A stretch of 64,000 nucleotides of DNA from contig NC_060886.1 of assembly GCF_014805685.1 (NCBI RefSeq), forward strand, positions 10,566,108 through 10,630,107. The letters are read 5' to 3'. Shown in pieces: positions 11,717 through 26,834 of the stretch. A program made the position numbers and the translations under genes. This stretch comes from Silurus meridionalis (Eukaryota > Chordata > Actinopteri > Siluriformes > Siluridae). The notes beneath the pieces were generated by a model. That model worked only from the letters and a program-made list of their open reading frames with translations. It was not told the origin of the DNA and searched no databases. Numbering within the stretch: the first letter of the stretch is position 1; the number at the start of each line of letters is the position of its first letter.

Positions 11717-13036
11717 GCCTATATATTAAGAACTCAAGTTACTACTACTACTACTGTAGGTTAAATTCATTGTGTTCCAGCACATGCCAGTTAGTGACAA
11801 ATTTGACAGGAAATGCACCACATTCTCTATGTACATATGTATTTATTGAATATGTAAATTCAGCTTATAATTGTTTTTCACATATTAAGTGCAATAAAAT
11901 CTAGCATTGGAAAGGTTCAGAATCTATTGTTTTCTTAATATCATTGATACACATGCATGCAAAGCCCAAGTATTTTTTCCACTGTATATAGATTAAGAAG
12001 CTCTTTATGATCACTCTGAGAGCCTGCAGTCCTGATAGATTCACTACTTCATTACTGTTCTCACTGAGGCCTGCATTTTTCGCCTTAATTGTAGCCCAGC
12101 ACAGCGTGCAACACCACACTGTTTTGTTCTTATATATCCGACTATATACATTTGATTGGTTTTCTTACTAGCACACAATTCTATTGTCTCCCCTACGCAT
12201 TAACTATCTTATGATTAATGTGACTTATATTTGTTCTCCCACAAACTTTTTCATTATTATCAGTATTTCCACACACAGCAGTTCATTCATAGCTATTGAT
12301 GACCGTCTGTAATGTTTTTTCTTTTTTTCTGTCTGTTATTTTCAGTAAAGCTTTTTTTGTTGCCTTGGAGAAAGCAATAAAGTTGCCTAGTGTTAAGGGA
12401 GCAGCAATACAAAGGTAGTGCTGTTTCAGGGAAAATGTTTATGAGCTTAGAGCAAATGTGTAGCCTGTGACTGTGGATTGTGCATGTGCACGCAAGCATG
12501 GTTTCGTATGGGATATTTGTTCCACTGCCTTGATTAACACGTTTTTATATTCTAAAAAGAACAAAGGAATAACATTTGCAAAACCATGCCAATAACACAC
12601 AAACAAGTGGTAAGAATTAAAGGATTTATCTGTACTTATTTCATGTGTTTCATTTGACTTTGGCCTTAGTACTGGTAATAATAATACTAAATTTTTGATA
12701 TGCAATGAGACCTGTTACTGAGAAAGCTGCACTAACTTTAAAATAGCAAAGCTATTATGATGCTACCAAAAATGCATTTAAATTAGTTGTCTGTTTACAT
12801 TTAGTTCACCTTTGAATGTATCTGTTTAGTCCTCACTTAGCTCGCTGTATATGTATCTCATCCTGTCTTTCAAGTTGCTGTTTCCTGTCTGCATCTCTTA
12901 GTGCTGATTTCCTATGTGTTCTTCCAGAAGCCCTTGTCTTCTTGCCTTATGTTCATTTATTTTAATTATTCATTATTGTTCCAAATAGGTGAGTGGTTAA
13001 CCATTGTTAAATATTTTAAACAAATACTTAAACATA
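11717..13036. other. Non-coding stretch, nothing recognised
   Basis: AT-rich DNA with chance frames only (for example 11901-12119 and 12439-12705 on the minus strand). No named repeat is visible. Confidence 0.5.
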
Positions 13037-13657
13037 CTTCATCGACAAAAGTATTGGAACGCCTGACTTTTCTATCCATATGTGGTTCTTCCCCAAACTG
13101 TTACCACAATGTTGGAGGCACACAATTGTATACGATGCCTCTTGAGCATTCATTTTTCTTTTGACTTGAACTAGAAGACCCAAATATGTTCTAGCATGAC
13201 AATGCCCCTGTGCACAAAGCCAGCTCCGTGAACATATGGTTGACATTGTTTGGAAGATCTTGAGTGGTCTGCAGTTAAGATCTGAGCTCAACTTTACTAA
13301 ACACCTCTAGGATTAAATGGAATGCTGACTGCACCCCAGACCTCCTCAGCCTACATCAGTATTTGTCTTTACTAACATCCTGTGGATAAATGAACACAAA
13401 TGCTCACAACCACAATCCAAAATCTAGTTGAACATTAGGTTTATTAGGCACTTTATATTAGTACCGGACTTCACTTGCATTCTTGTGGCTAAATAATCAG
13501 AAATGTCCACAAGCACACTCCAAAATCGAGTGGAAAATCTTCCCAGAAGAGTGTAGGTTATATAACAGCAAATGGGTACTAAATGTAGAATGAAATGTTT
13601 CAAAAGCAAACACAAATCCGACGGTCAGGTGTCCACACAACTTTTGTCCATGTAGAG
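13037..13657. mobile_element. Tc1/mariner-type non-autonomous element, both ends
   Basis: TA-flanked element of about 620 bases. The left end reads CGACAAAAGTATTGGAAC.GCCTGAC. The right end, reverse-complemented, reads ATGGACAAAAGTTGTGTGGAC and ACCTGACC, so the termini are inverted repeats. The interior keeps words of the fish Tc1 transposase antisense strand (CTTCCCCAAACTGTTACCAC, GTTGGAGGCACACAATTGTA), but no open frame survives. Confidence 0.75.
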
Positions 13658-14589
13658 TATAAAAATAAAGAGACATTTGGTCCCATACTACATTTAAATC
13701 GTTATTTATTGTTGGAGATGGTGCAGATCAGGTGTTGAGCTACAATTATGTAACATTTACAGTATTTAATAAATCACATTGTATACAGGACTGGGCTATG
13801 TGCATCAGTTAAAATAAAATTTTATAGTTCTATTTTATTTGTGTAGGACTTATCAATCGATGCAAAGCAGCTTTACAGAAATTTTAGCAATCATTTATAA
13901 ATATAACTATAAGATTATCCCTAATGAATTATCCATAAGTGAAAATATTACATCTATTCTTATTTGGGTTCAACTCATTTATCTGGGTCTGGGTCTCAAT
14001 TCATTAATTATAGTTTCATCCTTGATAAAGTTATGAACTTTTCACTGATAGACATTTGAGTGTAAAAATATTTGTGGCAATTGTAGCCATAAATCATTTT
14101 AGCAAAACATGTATTAATTGCAGTCCTATGCCATCTTGATGATACTAAGTGCAACCATCCATGGTACTCTCATTATAGCTATAATGACATGAAACTGCTG
14201 GTTTGTATAGCCTTAAAAAAAATTTAAAAATAAAATAAAATAAAAAAGACAGCTAGTGAGCAATTAATGACTATGAAAGTCTTGGCAATTATTACATGTG
14301 CTTTTATGGGACATACTGTATGTATGATTTTAGAGCTGTTGTTACACAATAGACAGTGATAGACATTAATCCTATTTCTTTTCCTATCTATGTGCATTTT
14401 GTCCATGCTGCCTTCCAAAGCACATACGTCTCCTAGAAAGAAAGGGGTTCATCAGTTCAGGCCCTTTTGCTTTGATGAGGAATGTCAGTAGAGATCCAGA
14501 GACATGAAGATCTAGTTTACACACAGGAAAGAGAATTAGGCTTTAGGAGAAGACTCAAGTTTAGGGAGGAGTAAATGATTATTCAAGCA
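13658..14589. other. Non-coding stretch with an interspersed-repeat fragment
   Basis: About 13810-14000 resembles the fish repeat also seen at 20677-20814 (TTTTATTTGTGTAGGACTT, GCAAAGCAGCTTTACAGAAAT, CTATAAGATTATCCCTAATG). The remainder is AT-rich, with nothing recognised. Confidence 0.5.
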
Positions 14590-15027
14590 TAAAACAGTGC
14601 ACATGCACGAGTGCGCAGCGCAGTAACCTCACTTCTCATTCGTGTGATTGGGGGGAAGGCTAAGAGCACGAGAGAGCAGAGCGAGGCGATGATGAGGTGT
14701 CGACTCTGCTGCACAGCTCGCTGGCACACTTTAACTAGAGCAGACAAGCAGCAACACAGGTGACGTCACCACTACAGAGAGTGAGCTGCAGAGAGAGCGG
14801 GTCGTGGCCTCCATAGCCAGCTGTTACAAACACAAACTCACACACCTAATGCGGATTGAACAAACGGAAAAGAAATCAAACATGTAAAACAACTGTTGGA
14901 TTTTAACTGCAAATATTTGCACAGCCATGCATTTAGAAGCGAGTATGCAATTTGTTCTCACGCTACAGTGCCTGTCAGTAGCCAGCATCAAGTTCATGTT
15001 TTTGCACAGTTCAGTGCTCTGGTTGAG
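14590..15027 (+). promoter_or_regulatory. Candidate CRE-containing promoter and upstream exon
   Basis: A patch of about 250 bases (14600-14860) is much richer in G+C and CpG than its surroundings. It contains GGTGACGTCACC, a perfect palindrome around a consensus cAMP response element (TGACGTCA, 14761-14768). Downstream, a frame from ATG 14927 stays open for 33 codons plus two bases and begins with a hydrophobic stretch (MQFVLTLQCLSVAS at codons 7-20). It ends at a textbook splice donor GAG|GTAAGC (15027/15028). The phase (2) does not fit fgf14 exon 2, which needs phase 1. It would therefore be a leader exon or belong to another transcript. This is inference from signals only, and no protein family is recognised. 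Confidence 0.35.
14761..14768. promoter_or_regulatory. Consensus cAMP response element
   Basis: TGACGTCA inside the 12-bp palindrome GGTGACGTCACC (14759-14770), within a local CpG-rich patch. CREB/ATF occupancy is inferred from the motif alone. Confidence 0.55.
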
Positions 15028-15470
15028 GTAAGCTCTAAGAATAGCCGTGTAACTTGATGGAGCCTGATAAGGCTCGGCTGATTAAACACTAGCGCTGAGT
15101 GAGAGGAATTGGTTGCCGGCGGCTGTGAACCTCCTGTTTTCTGCTGTTCACTCTCAGATCAGCTTCACTAAAAGCCTGTATGAGAGGAAATATTTGGGAG
15201 ATTCAATGCGAATGTAAATATAAAACGTGAAAATTTCCGATTAAAGATTTTGAACATTTCTTGTGTACATGCACATTATACTGTATGTAATCACAGACAA
15301 ATTCTGAAAGATTGAGATGTTTTTATTTTTAATTACTCTGCTTTAGCTTTTTCAATGGTTTTCATCTTGGAAAAAATTGAAAAAAGAGAACTGAAAAGTT
15401 GCTCAGTGTATCACATTTGCCTGATATTCTGAAGCAAAGCTGCTCTGCTAGTTGTAATTAATATGAAATA

Positions 15471-16230
15471 CCGTATTTTTCGGACTATAAGCCACTACTT
15501 TTTTCCCACGTTTTGAACTCCGCGGCTTAAACAACGAAGCGGCTTATTTATGAATTTTTCCTGGGTTTTTACCGGTTTCACAAACTTCAAGCCAAGAAAC
15601 TGAGCCCCATAACATTAGACCAATGAAATTTCCGAACGGAAACGAAAAAACGCACCTCACCTGTGTTCTGAGCTGCAAAACGTTTTTTTTTAAACGCACG
15701 ATGCCAAAAGATAAACTCCCGAGAGAATAGTTGTGAAAGGAAGGAGGAAGACAGTGAACAATGACTTTCTTGGTAGGCTACTGTTTAGATACAAGGGTCA
15801 AGGGAGAGTTTACATAGGGTCAAGGGAGAGCTCGCTAACTCCAGTTGCAACAGAAATTATATAAGCACAGACAGGTTTCCAAAATGTATGCTTTGTTATT
15901 TTTTTTGGCAACATCGTTACGGGTTAGTCAAAGAAACTTAGAAATGAGCATCAGAAAATAATAAGGACATATTCCTTGGTCTTGCACACATGCAGTAATA
16001 CCAGAAAAATGCGGCTGCAGGCTATTCCTAAAATGCTGCTCTTAAAGGAGCCACAACATATTTCTCCCGTTACACCATGTAACAGACACTGTCTTTCGTT
16101 AAAGCCTGTGTAAAGTTCATTAGTTTCAGTGTAGACAGGTGCGGCTTATTTATGTTTAAAATAAAAATCTTTGTCAAATTCAGTTGGTGCGGCTTATATA
16201 TGGGTGCGCTTTATATTCCGGAAATTACTG
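15471..16230 (+). mobile_element. Pogo/Tigger-type element, TA-flanked
   Basis: The 760-base element starts CCGTATTTTTCGGACTATAA and ends TATTCCGGAAATTACTG, an imperfect inverted repeat, with TA on each side (15469-15470 and 16231-16232). The GCGGCTTATATATGGGTGCG text near the right end is typical of these elements. A start-like segment ATGCCAAAAGATAAACTCCC (15701 onward) reads MPKDKLPRE and then meets a stop. The minus-strand copy at 40651-41192 keeps the same segment open a little longer. It is non-autonomous. Confidence 0.85.
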
Positions 16231-16281
16231 TACACAATTCACGATTGTCATTAAAAATAATACGAATAAGCACGAATTTCC

Positions 16282-16590
16282 AGATTGTATAGGATGCCTC
16301 TGAAGCATTCATTTTACTTTTCACTAGAAGTAAGAGACCCAAACCTGTTCCAGAATGACAAAACCCCTGTGCAAAAAGCCAGCTCCATGAAGATATGGTT
16401 TACATGGGTTGTTTGGAAGATATTTTTTGGCTTGTTATAGAGCTCTGACCTCTAGAAGAAAATAAAATACTTAGCCCCCAGTCACGCTCCAAAATCTAGT
16501 GGAAGAATGGAGGTTGTAATGAAACAAATGGGTACTAAATGTGCAGCTGAATGATGAAAAAGCACGTCTTATCTTCCTAATTGACAGTGT
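16282..16590. mobile_element. Tc1/mariner-type short element, internal fragment
   Basis: Aligns by eye to the interior of the element at 13037-13657 (TTGTATAGGATGCCTCTGAAG, CATTCATTT, AGAGACCCAAACCTGTTCCAG, CTCCAAAATCTAGTGGAAGA). It lacks the left terminus. The right end is degraded near AGTGTAAGTGTCCAGGAAC. Confidence 0.7.
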
Positions 16591-19181
<2,591 letters not shown>

Positions 19182-19600
19182 CACTATATGGGTAAGAGTT
19201 TGTGGACACCTGACTGTGCTTTTTGAACAGCCCAATCCACATTTAGTCCCCAGTTGCTGTTATAATTACATCCACTTTTCTGGGAAGATGTTTCACTAGA
19301 TTTTAAAGTGTGGTTGTAGAGCTTTGTACTAAACAGCCACAAGGGCATCAATAAAGTACAGATGTAGTGTGAGGAGGCCTGTGGTGCAGTCAGTGTTCCA
19401 ATGCATCCCAAAGGGACTAATGTTTGAATGCTCTATATAAGGTCAAGATCTTCCACTCCAACCCATGTAAATCATGTATTGATGGAGCTGGTTTCATATA
19501 AAGGGGCATTATCATGCTGGTTTAGGTTCAAGTAAATGGGAAACTTAATGCTACCACATCCAGTACCATTCTATACAAATTTGTGAGAAACCACATATGG
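19182..19600. mobile_element. Tc1/mariner-type element, one terminus
   Basis: Starts at TA then CACTATATGGGTAAGAGTTTGTGGACACCTGAC. It continues with typical antisense transposase words (CTTTTCTGGGAAGATGTTTCA, CAATGCATCCCAAAGGGACT, GGTCAAGATCTTCCACTCCA, GGGGCATTATCATGCTGG) and fades near ACATATGGCTATAC. No open frame remains. Confidence 0.75.
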
Positions 19601-19659
19601 CTATACATTTACAATACATTTTCTGTAGAGTGTATTTTTGAAAGTGTGTGAATGTACAG

Positions 19660-19662
<3 letters not shown>

Positions 19663-19712
<50 letters not shown>
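19663..19712. repeat. (GT)25 microsatellite
   Basis: Uninterrupted GT run read directly. Confidence 0.97.
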
Positions 19713-19715
<3 letters not shown>

Positions 19716-20676
19716 GTACCGTTGCATCCAATTGACACCACTTTCCCAACAACCTGAAGATGAATGAATTAATGAAGCATTCTGTTTAGAATGTACCAAG
19801 TGATAATAAGCATTTCAAGTCAATTAAAATTTGTTAACCGAAATGAGAATGACTTAAATACATCCAAAACCTGTTACACATAAGTCGATACTCATGAAAA
19901 ATAATGGCCTATAATGAATCTGTACCCGACTCATCATGTACAAAGTAGACATGCTGTTTTGTAACAGGGTAAATCAAGGTCTGTTTTCACATTTATGCCA
20001 GATACACATTTAATATACATTACATCTTCAATTTCTCTCATTCCCCAGAGAGATTATGATATTATCCTGCTCTTGTCCTGTTTCAATGGCTCACACATGG
20101 ATGATTATAAAACAGTACATTTTACTGATTTAATTTTCTTATAATACACATTTAAATTACTCCAAATGCATGTGTTTTGATATAACTTACCCGCTACCCA
20201 TCCACATGATCATAAATACTGTGTAGGCTGCAACTTTGACCTACGTTTTATATTACACTGTCTCAGGCTGGTTAGTTAAGACCTCATTTACAATATAGTC
20301 TTGCGCTGAAGTCAGAAGGTCTCCATTTGTGTGTACTCTACGTGCTGATCCTTAGGATATGATAATCCTTTTTTTCACCACTTAAATACATAATGTTATG
20401 GATACCATTACTTCTGTGAACACTGTATATGGCTTCCTTATGTCAGTTCTTCTCTCTCCTTTTTATGTACTCACTTCACATCTTATCCATGTTAACAAGC
20501 TTATCAGGCCATTTGACTAACATGGCATATGGCCAACTGGAAAAATGGTCATTATGTTTGCTGTATCCAAAATTTAGTTTTTCTTCGGAACACAGAAATG
20601 GGTACACAGAAATGGAGAGCCAATCAAATTGCAGCCTTTAAAATTCTGAAGGCTAGAAAGTGTACAAAACAATATT
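19713..20676. other. Non-coding stretch, nothing recognised
   Basis: AT-rich DNA with chance frames only (for example 20429-20641). Confidence 0.5.
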
Positions 20677-20814
20677 CAACTCAATTTAATTAAACACAAT
20701 TCAGTTTTATTTGTATAGTGCTTTTAAAAATGGACATTGTACCAAAGCAGCTTTATAGAGATAAAGAGGTTTTAAAGTTGGAAGTTTAGTGCCTATAAGT
20801 TTGTTTCTTATAAG
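20677..20814. repeat. Teleost interspersed repeat, left half (split by hAT)
   Basis: TTCAGTTTTATTTGTATAG, GGACATTGTACCAAAGCAGC and TTATAG are wording of a very common otophysan repeat. It breaks off at the target-site duplication CTTATAAG and resumes at 22151, where the expected continuation (TTTATCCTTAATGAACCAAT, GTGGCAAGGAAAAACTGAT, AAAGAAACCTCAAGAGGAAA) appears. Confidence 0.75.
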
Positions 20815-20954
20815 CAGGGGTGGCAAACCCGTGGCTCACGAGCTGCATGCGGCTCTTTGGCTGGTATATCAGACCTGGGCAAACTACGGCCCGCGGGCCA
20901 CATCCGGCCCTTTGTACGTCCCTGTCCGGCCCGCGTGAGGCCAATCATAAATTA

Positions 20955-21393
20955 CAGGGATGCACCGAAAGTTTTCGGCCGAAATACCTAAATCACCGAA
21001 ACAACACGGCAGAAACACAATTGTAATGACGCAATAAAAAAGCGCAGCCAGCACACGGTTATCTGGATAAGAGCAACATGTCTGCGGTGTGCGGATAGCG
21101 ATTTGCAAAACATGCAATGCTGAAATTTCAAAAGGGGGTGTATCTGCAAAGAGTTTCTCCAAGTCGGGATTAATTTATCACCTGAAATCCAAACATCCCG
21201 ATTGCCATTCTAAATATGAGAAGAACGCGGCGCAGAAAAGTAGTCAATCCGAGCATGCGCACTCCGTCTGTAGAGGACGTTTTTAAAAAGGCAGGAAAGT
21301 TTTCCAGTGATGGTGCCAAAGCAAACGGCATAACACAAAAAATGATGGATTTCAATGCCATTTGAATTGAATTTTTATTTCGGTGCATCCCTA
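20955..21393 (+). mobile_element. Inner hAT element with BED-finger remnant
   Basis: The 439-base element has termini CAGGGATGCACCGAAA and TTTCGGTGCATCCCTA, near-perfect inverted repeats shared with 36296-37083. The flanking octamers ATAAATTA and AAATATTA agree at six of eight bases, fitting an aged hAT duplication. It lies within the outer hAT of 20815-22150. Confidence 0.9.
21089..21286 (+). pseudogene. hAT transposase BED zinc-finger remnant
   Basis: The frame reads ICKTCNAEISKGG then FSKSGLIYHLKSKHPDCH, which is the C-x2-C ... H-x4-H end of a BED-type zinc finger, the DNA-binding start of hAT transposases. The upstream ATG at 21078 is out of frame with it, so the aromatic part of the finger has been lost to a small deletion. 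The corresponding part survives in the copy at 36383. The hAT dimerisation and catalytic domain is absent. Confidence 0.8.
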
Positions 21394-21765
21394 AAATATT
21401 ATCGTTGGTGTGGCCCTCTGACACAATTCAGGTTCTCATGTGGCCCCTTGTAAAAATTAATAAACAAAAAAAATTAACAAAAATTAATAAACAAAGTCTG
21501 TGTTTTCTACCCTGAAACACGTGAAATCAAAGCATCGATCTGTTCTGACTGACACCCATGTGAAAGAATTGTTTCGAGTGGCATAGGAGGCAGATTTGAA
21601 GGGGATTGTTTAAGGCAAGGAATGGCAAAAGTCCAACTAAGTAACATGCATAGTAAAAGAAAAACGCTATTGTAAATTATTATATTTTTGTTTGTGGACT
21701 TGGTTAAACTAAGAGTTTGTGTGTGTGCACACAATGTTCATTGTTGAAAATGACTGTCCTGTGGT

Positions 21766-21955
21766 CTTACATTTACATTTACATTTGCGGCATTTATCAG
21801 ACGCCCTTATCCAGAGCGACGTACAAAAGTGCTTTAAATCTCTGGTAATGAATAAATCTACACTGGTACGCAAGATTACAAACTTAATATAAATATAACT
21901 CGAATTCTACAAATTTGGAAAGTGCTAATTTAGGTATTAGAACTGTAGTCTTAGA
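21766..21955 (-). mobile_element. L2-clade LINE 3' tail, antisense
   Basis: Reverse complement of the tail at 11540-11716: ACATTTACATTTACATTTGC, GGCATTTATCAGACGCCCTT, ATCCAGAGCGACGTACAAA, and ACTCGAATTCTACAAATTTG. Only the untranslated 3' part is present. It is inserted within the outer hAT element. Confidence 0.88.
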
Positions 21956-22150
21956 ACTGTAGGAGTCAATTTCTGTCATTATGTTGGTGTGTGACATTTA
22001 CAATAAATCTGGCTGAGCAGAGGTGTGTGTGTGTGTGTGTAAGAGGAAGGGATGGGTGATGTTCATGTGTGCCCATGTGTATGATGTGGCTCTTTGCGGT
22101 AACACAGTAAAAAATGTGGCTCTCAGACTCTGACTGGTTGGCCACCCCTG

Positions 22151-22250
22151 CTTATAAGTTTATCCTTAATGAACCAATCACTGGTGACTGTGGCAAGGAA
22201 AAACTGATGGTTTGAGAAAGAAACCTCAAGAGGAAACAGACACAAAAAGT
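22151..22250. repeat. Teleost interspersed repeat, right half (split by hAT)
   Basis: Continuation of the repeat interrupted at 20814. It begins with the second CTTATAAG and runs through the GGCAAGGAAAAACTGATGG and GAAACCTCAAGAGGAAAC text. Confidence 0.75.
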
Positions 22251-23178
22251 GTACTGTTCAATGATAGGTGCCTTTTATGCAAACAGCGGTCCGAAGCCAT
22301 TGTAGGAGAGTGTTGATATTAATATCACCCACTGGCTAAATAAGATTAAAAGCTCTGACTTTTGCTTTTACTTTTCTGATACACTGATGTATCATAGTCC
22401 AAACAGTGATGTAGCGTGTGTTGTTCTCCCTGCTTTTGTAGAATTCTGCAATATATTGCCCATTAACCTCTATCGTTGCTTTGACTCACACAAACCAAAG
22501 CTGAACAGATGGTGTAGTTCATAAACACTTAAACGGATGACTTTTTTTCTTCCTTTCATTGCCCCTGTAAAAGTGCTGATCTCACAGAAACAGTGCTTGT
22601 GTTAATGGATGGTTATGTGTTAAGTACAGCGCACTGGCACAGAGCACTGCAGTGATTCACTGCTTCGCTCTTTTACTACATGTGTGTTTCACGGTTGTTT
22701 ATTGTTTCTGGATTTATAGCTGCATGAACTGCACAAAACAACACAGAGTAGTGCCTCAGAGTTCAGTATTACGTGTGGAGACTGATGACTTTTATTGCTT
22801 TATATACGTGATGAATGAAAGTTGCATTGAAAAATTGTTCAGTGTCTGTACATTTTATAAAAAATACAAAATTCTCTTGAGTGTCTCCCTTGTGTATTTA
22901 CATTATTAATTTTTTATATTACTGCAGAGAGTTTTCTAATGAAATCAGGAGATTTCTCCATAACAGAAATTGGGTAATGGTCTCAATGTGTGTTTCCATT
23001 AAACACACTCAACTTTTAGAACCATTATGTTCCACTATGCACCTTTTTTTATGATAAAGATAGGTTAACCAGAAATATTTGGCTACACAACATTTATAAA
23101 ATGCTACATTCGGTAGCAAAAAAAAACAACAGATGTCTTACTTTGTTAAGCTGTGCTTGGATGTTGCATGAACCAATA
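22251..23178. other. Non-coding stretch, nothing recognised
   Basis: AT-rich sequence with one chance frame (22652-22909). No repeat family recognised. Confidence 0.5.
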
Positions 23179-23692
23179 CTATATGAACAAAAGTATTGGA
23201 ACAGCCGTATTTTCCAGCAGCATGTGGTTCTTCCCCAAACTGTCACCACAAAGTTGGAGCCACACAATTGTATAGGATGTCTTTGCATGTGGTAGCATGA
23301 AATGTTCCCTTCATTTAAACTAGGAGACCCAAACCTGTCCCAGCATGACAGCTTATAAACATATGATTTAAATAGGTTGGAGTGAAAGATCTTAAATGGC
23401 CTGTTATAAAGCTCTGACCTCACCCTATTAAACACCTTTGGGATAATTTGAAACACTGCCTGCACCCCAGACCTTCTCACCATACATAAGTACTTGACAT
23501 TACTAACACCATTGTGACTAAATGAACACACCCACATGTCCACAACCACAATCCAAAATGTAGTGGAACATCTTTCTAGAAGAGTAGAGGAAATTATAAC
23601 AGCAAATGGGGACTAAATGTAGTATGAGATGTAGGAATCACATATGAATCGTATGGTTAGGTGTCGACAAATACCTGGTTGTCCATATAATG
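23179..23692. mobile_element. Tc1/mariner-type non-autonomous element, both ends
   Basis: About 514 bases between TA dinucleotides. The left end is CTATATGAACAAAAGTATTGG. The right end, reverse-complemented, is CATTATATGGACAACCAGG then TGTCGACACCTAACC. The interior has CTTCCCCAAACTGTCACCAC and the words shared with the 13037 copy. A minus-strand open frame of 151 codons (23094-23549) crosses it but has no recognisable domain; I take it as chance. Confidence 0.78.
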
Positions 23693-24663
<971 letters not shown>

Positions 24664-26469
24664 AACAAAGCTGTACCATTAATGCTTGTTGAACTATAAA
24701 GCTGTAATTAGTAAATTGATATACATGTCACACTTAGAGCCAAAGCCAGCAGCAGGGCACTCATTAATTGCAGTTCGAGGTCCGAATCATGATTTACACC
24801 CTCGCTGCTTCTGGAGATGTATTTTTGGCAGATGTTGAGATTGTAATCATTTTAATTGCACTTTCTCGTTCAGTTCTGATTGTGATCAGATTGTACTAAT
24901 AAACATCACAGCATGTTAAAAAGCCATAAAACTCTCACTTTAAAGGTTAATTTACACTTTTGGCTGAATGCAAAGTACAATTGGACGCAATGCTCATGCT
25001 AGGTGATGCCAATGTTTAAGTGATACTTCGGACACCTGTAACTTAATTCTACAGTGCTCCCTGAGGCCTCGTTGCTCCTAGCTATTGAAAGATAAATGGT
25101 GATAGAAAGAGGCACTCGGCTCTATATTAATTCAAAATCCTGGGTGCAACATCACCCTTTTGAATTCATAATGCTATATAAAGATCCCCACTGAGGTAAT
25201 GTCTACAGTGAGTTAAATTAAGACTTAGGCCTATGTTGTGCTGTCTCTCTTGAGCCCTGATGCTCTTTGACCTCCGGTGGGTGTCATGGCTCTTCCAGGT
25301 GGTTCAGTTGTGGTGGTGTGGCGTCTGGCTGATGATTGATGCTGCTCTGTGGCTCTGTTTGTCTGATCTCCTGAACCCATCGTTCGTCAGACTAATCAGC
25401 CCCAACACGAGTGGAATACAGGTGCTGAAGTCCAGATCATGCCAATCTTACACTAGCTGGCCACTTTGCAGCCAAGAAATGCAAACCAAAGATATTGTGC
25501 TTATTATGGATCCGTGGACATATGCATGTTGTGTGGATGATCATATATTATGAATTTTAGCGAAGGTTTAAAATTGTAGTGTATTTCGGAAAATTTAAAA
25601 AAAGGAACTGCAAATTGTATTTGCAATTGTGTTTTCAAACCTATAATTCCCATACAAATGGATAATGAACAAAAAAGCGCTCTTTACATGCTAAAAGCTG
25701 ATAAAGCTTGATGCGTTTTTCACAGTTTTTCTCTCTCTTTCGCTGTGTGAACTAGAGCCCTAGGTTACACAGGCAGGTCTGTAGTGAGCTTAGCTCTGGG
25801 AAAATTTAATGAAGTCTATAAATCTTGTAATTTACTGGTGACAGAAGGCACAATGAGTAATACTGTCACTACTATAGTGTGCAACAGCAAGAGAGTGAAA
25901 GACAAGGCCATTGTAAAGACACATACAGACATACAATCTCTAGAATAAAAGAGTTTTACATTATTTAAAGAATCACAGTTATACATTTTGTATGGAAAAA
26001 TAGCTCTAGTGGAGAATAATTGTTGTGTCTTCATTGGATTTTTGAAAGGGCAATTCACTGTTTTCATCTACCTTCTCTGCAGTTATGTGTTTCTCTAAAG
26101 AATGTAGGTGACCTGTTCGCTGAGCTTGAAACAGCTCTGATCATGTCTTTGCTTGTGGCTCATGTAGCACTTGGTGGAACTGGTCAACATGCTAAAATCT
26201 CATCTCAATGAAACAGGGACATGGTCTGATAGAGTGTTATTGCCATGGTTATTAGTTAATTTCAGTAAGGGTTTATCACTTGAACCCTTATGTCTGACCT
26301 GTTTTTCTGTCCCTATAAGCATGCAGGTAAAGGATATTTGGAAGTATTTCGCCTAGTTTCCCTCTTATTACACTGTACCTGCATGAGGTCTTAATGCCCA
26401 GTACACTAGCATGTCTCGGTTCAGCTTCTAAGGAAGAGAAGAGAATGAAATACAGACCACTTTGTAATA
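24664..26469. other. 1.8 kb non-coding stretch
   Basis: No gene recognised. Part of it (about 25040-25200) looks non-repetitive and could be conserved non-coding DNA. That would need an alignment. Confidence 0.45.
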
Positions 26470-26834
26470 CAGTGGAACCTCGGGTTACGAGCGCCCCTGG
26501 ATACTTAAAATTCAGGTTAAGAGTCGCAATTCATAAAAAATGTTGCCTCTAGTTACGAGAAATTTTTTAGGATACGAGCGTTGCGCACGGAAAAATCGCA
26601 GGCAGGTTAGTTTTTTTACGTATCGCCACGTGCTCTCGCTGCGCTCTCGTGCAGCACATACACATCCGCTCGTCGCTCTAACAGTGTGGAATTACTGAAC
26701 CTTAAATACTGTACGTATTCCTATCACCATGCCGCCAACAAAGAAGCCTGGGAAAATTTGTATCGGGATACGAGCTTTTCAGGTTAAGAGTAAAGTGATG
26801 GAACCAATTAAACTCGTAACCCGAGGTTCCACTG
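26470..26834 (+). mobile_element. Tigger-type miniature element, TA-flanked
   Basis: The 365-base element has matching inverted ends CAGTGGAACCTCGGGTTACG and CGTAACCCGAGGTTCCACTG, and TA at 26468-26469 and 26835-26836. It retains CACCATGCCGCCAACAAAGA near 26729 (MPPTKKPG), the usual start of a CENP-B-type transposase. It then joins directly to the right end, so almost the whole coding region has been deleted. Confidence 0.92.

Larger units (their letters stand above)
20815..22150. mobile_element. hAT element with perfect 8-bp duplication; carries insertions
   Basis: The 1336-base element has inverted termini CAGGGGTGGCAAACC and GGTTGGCCACCCCTG. It is flanked on both sides by the identical octamer CTTATAAG (20807-20814 and 22151-22158), the duplication length diagnostic of hAT transposons. 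Internal ends carry the words GCATGCGGCTCTTTGG and ATGTGGCTCT. Inside it sit the start of another element (CAGACCTGGGCAAACTACGG from about 20870), a third hAT element with a BED finger remnant (20955-21393), and an L2 3' end on the minus strand (21766-21955). Confidence 0.93.

Noticed and set aside
23094..23549. 151-codon minus frame
   Set aside because: It crosses a Tc1/mariner-type short element whose transposase frame is elsewhere. No recognisable domain.
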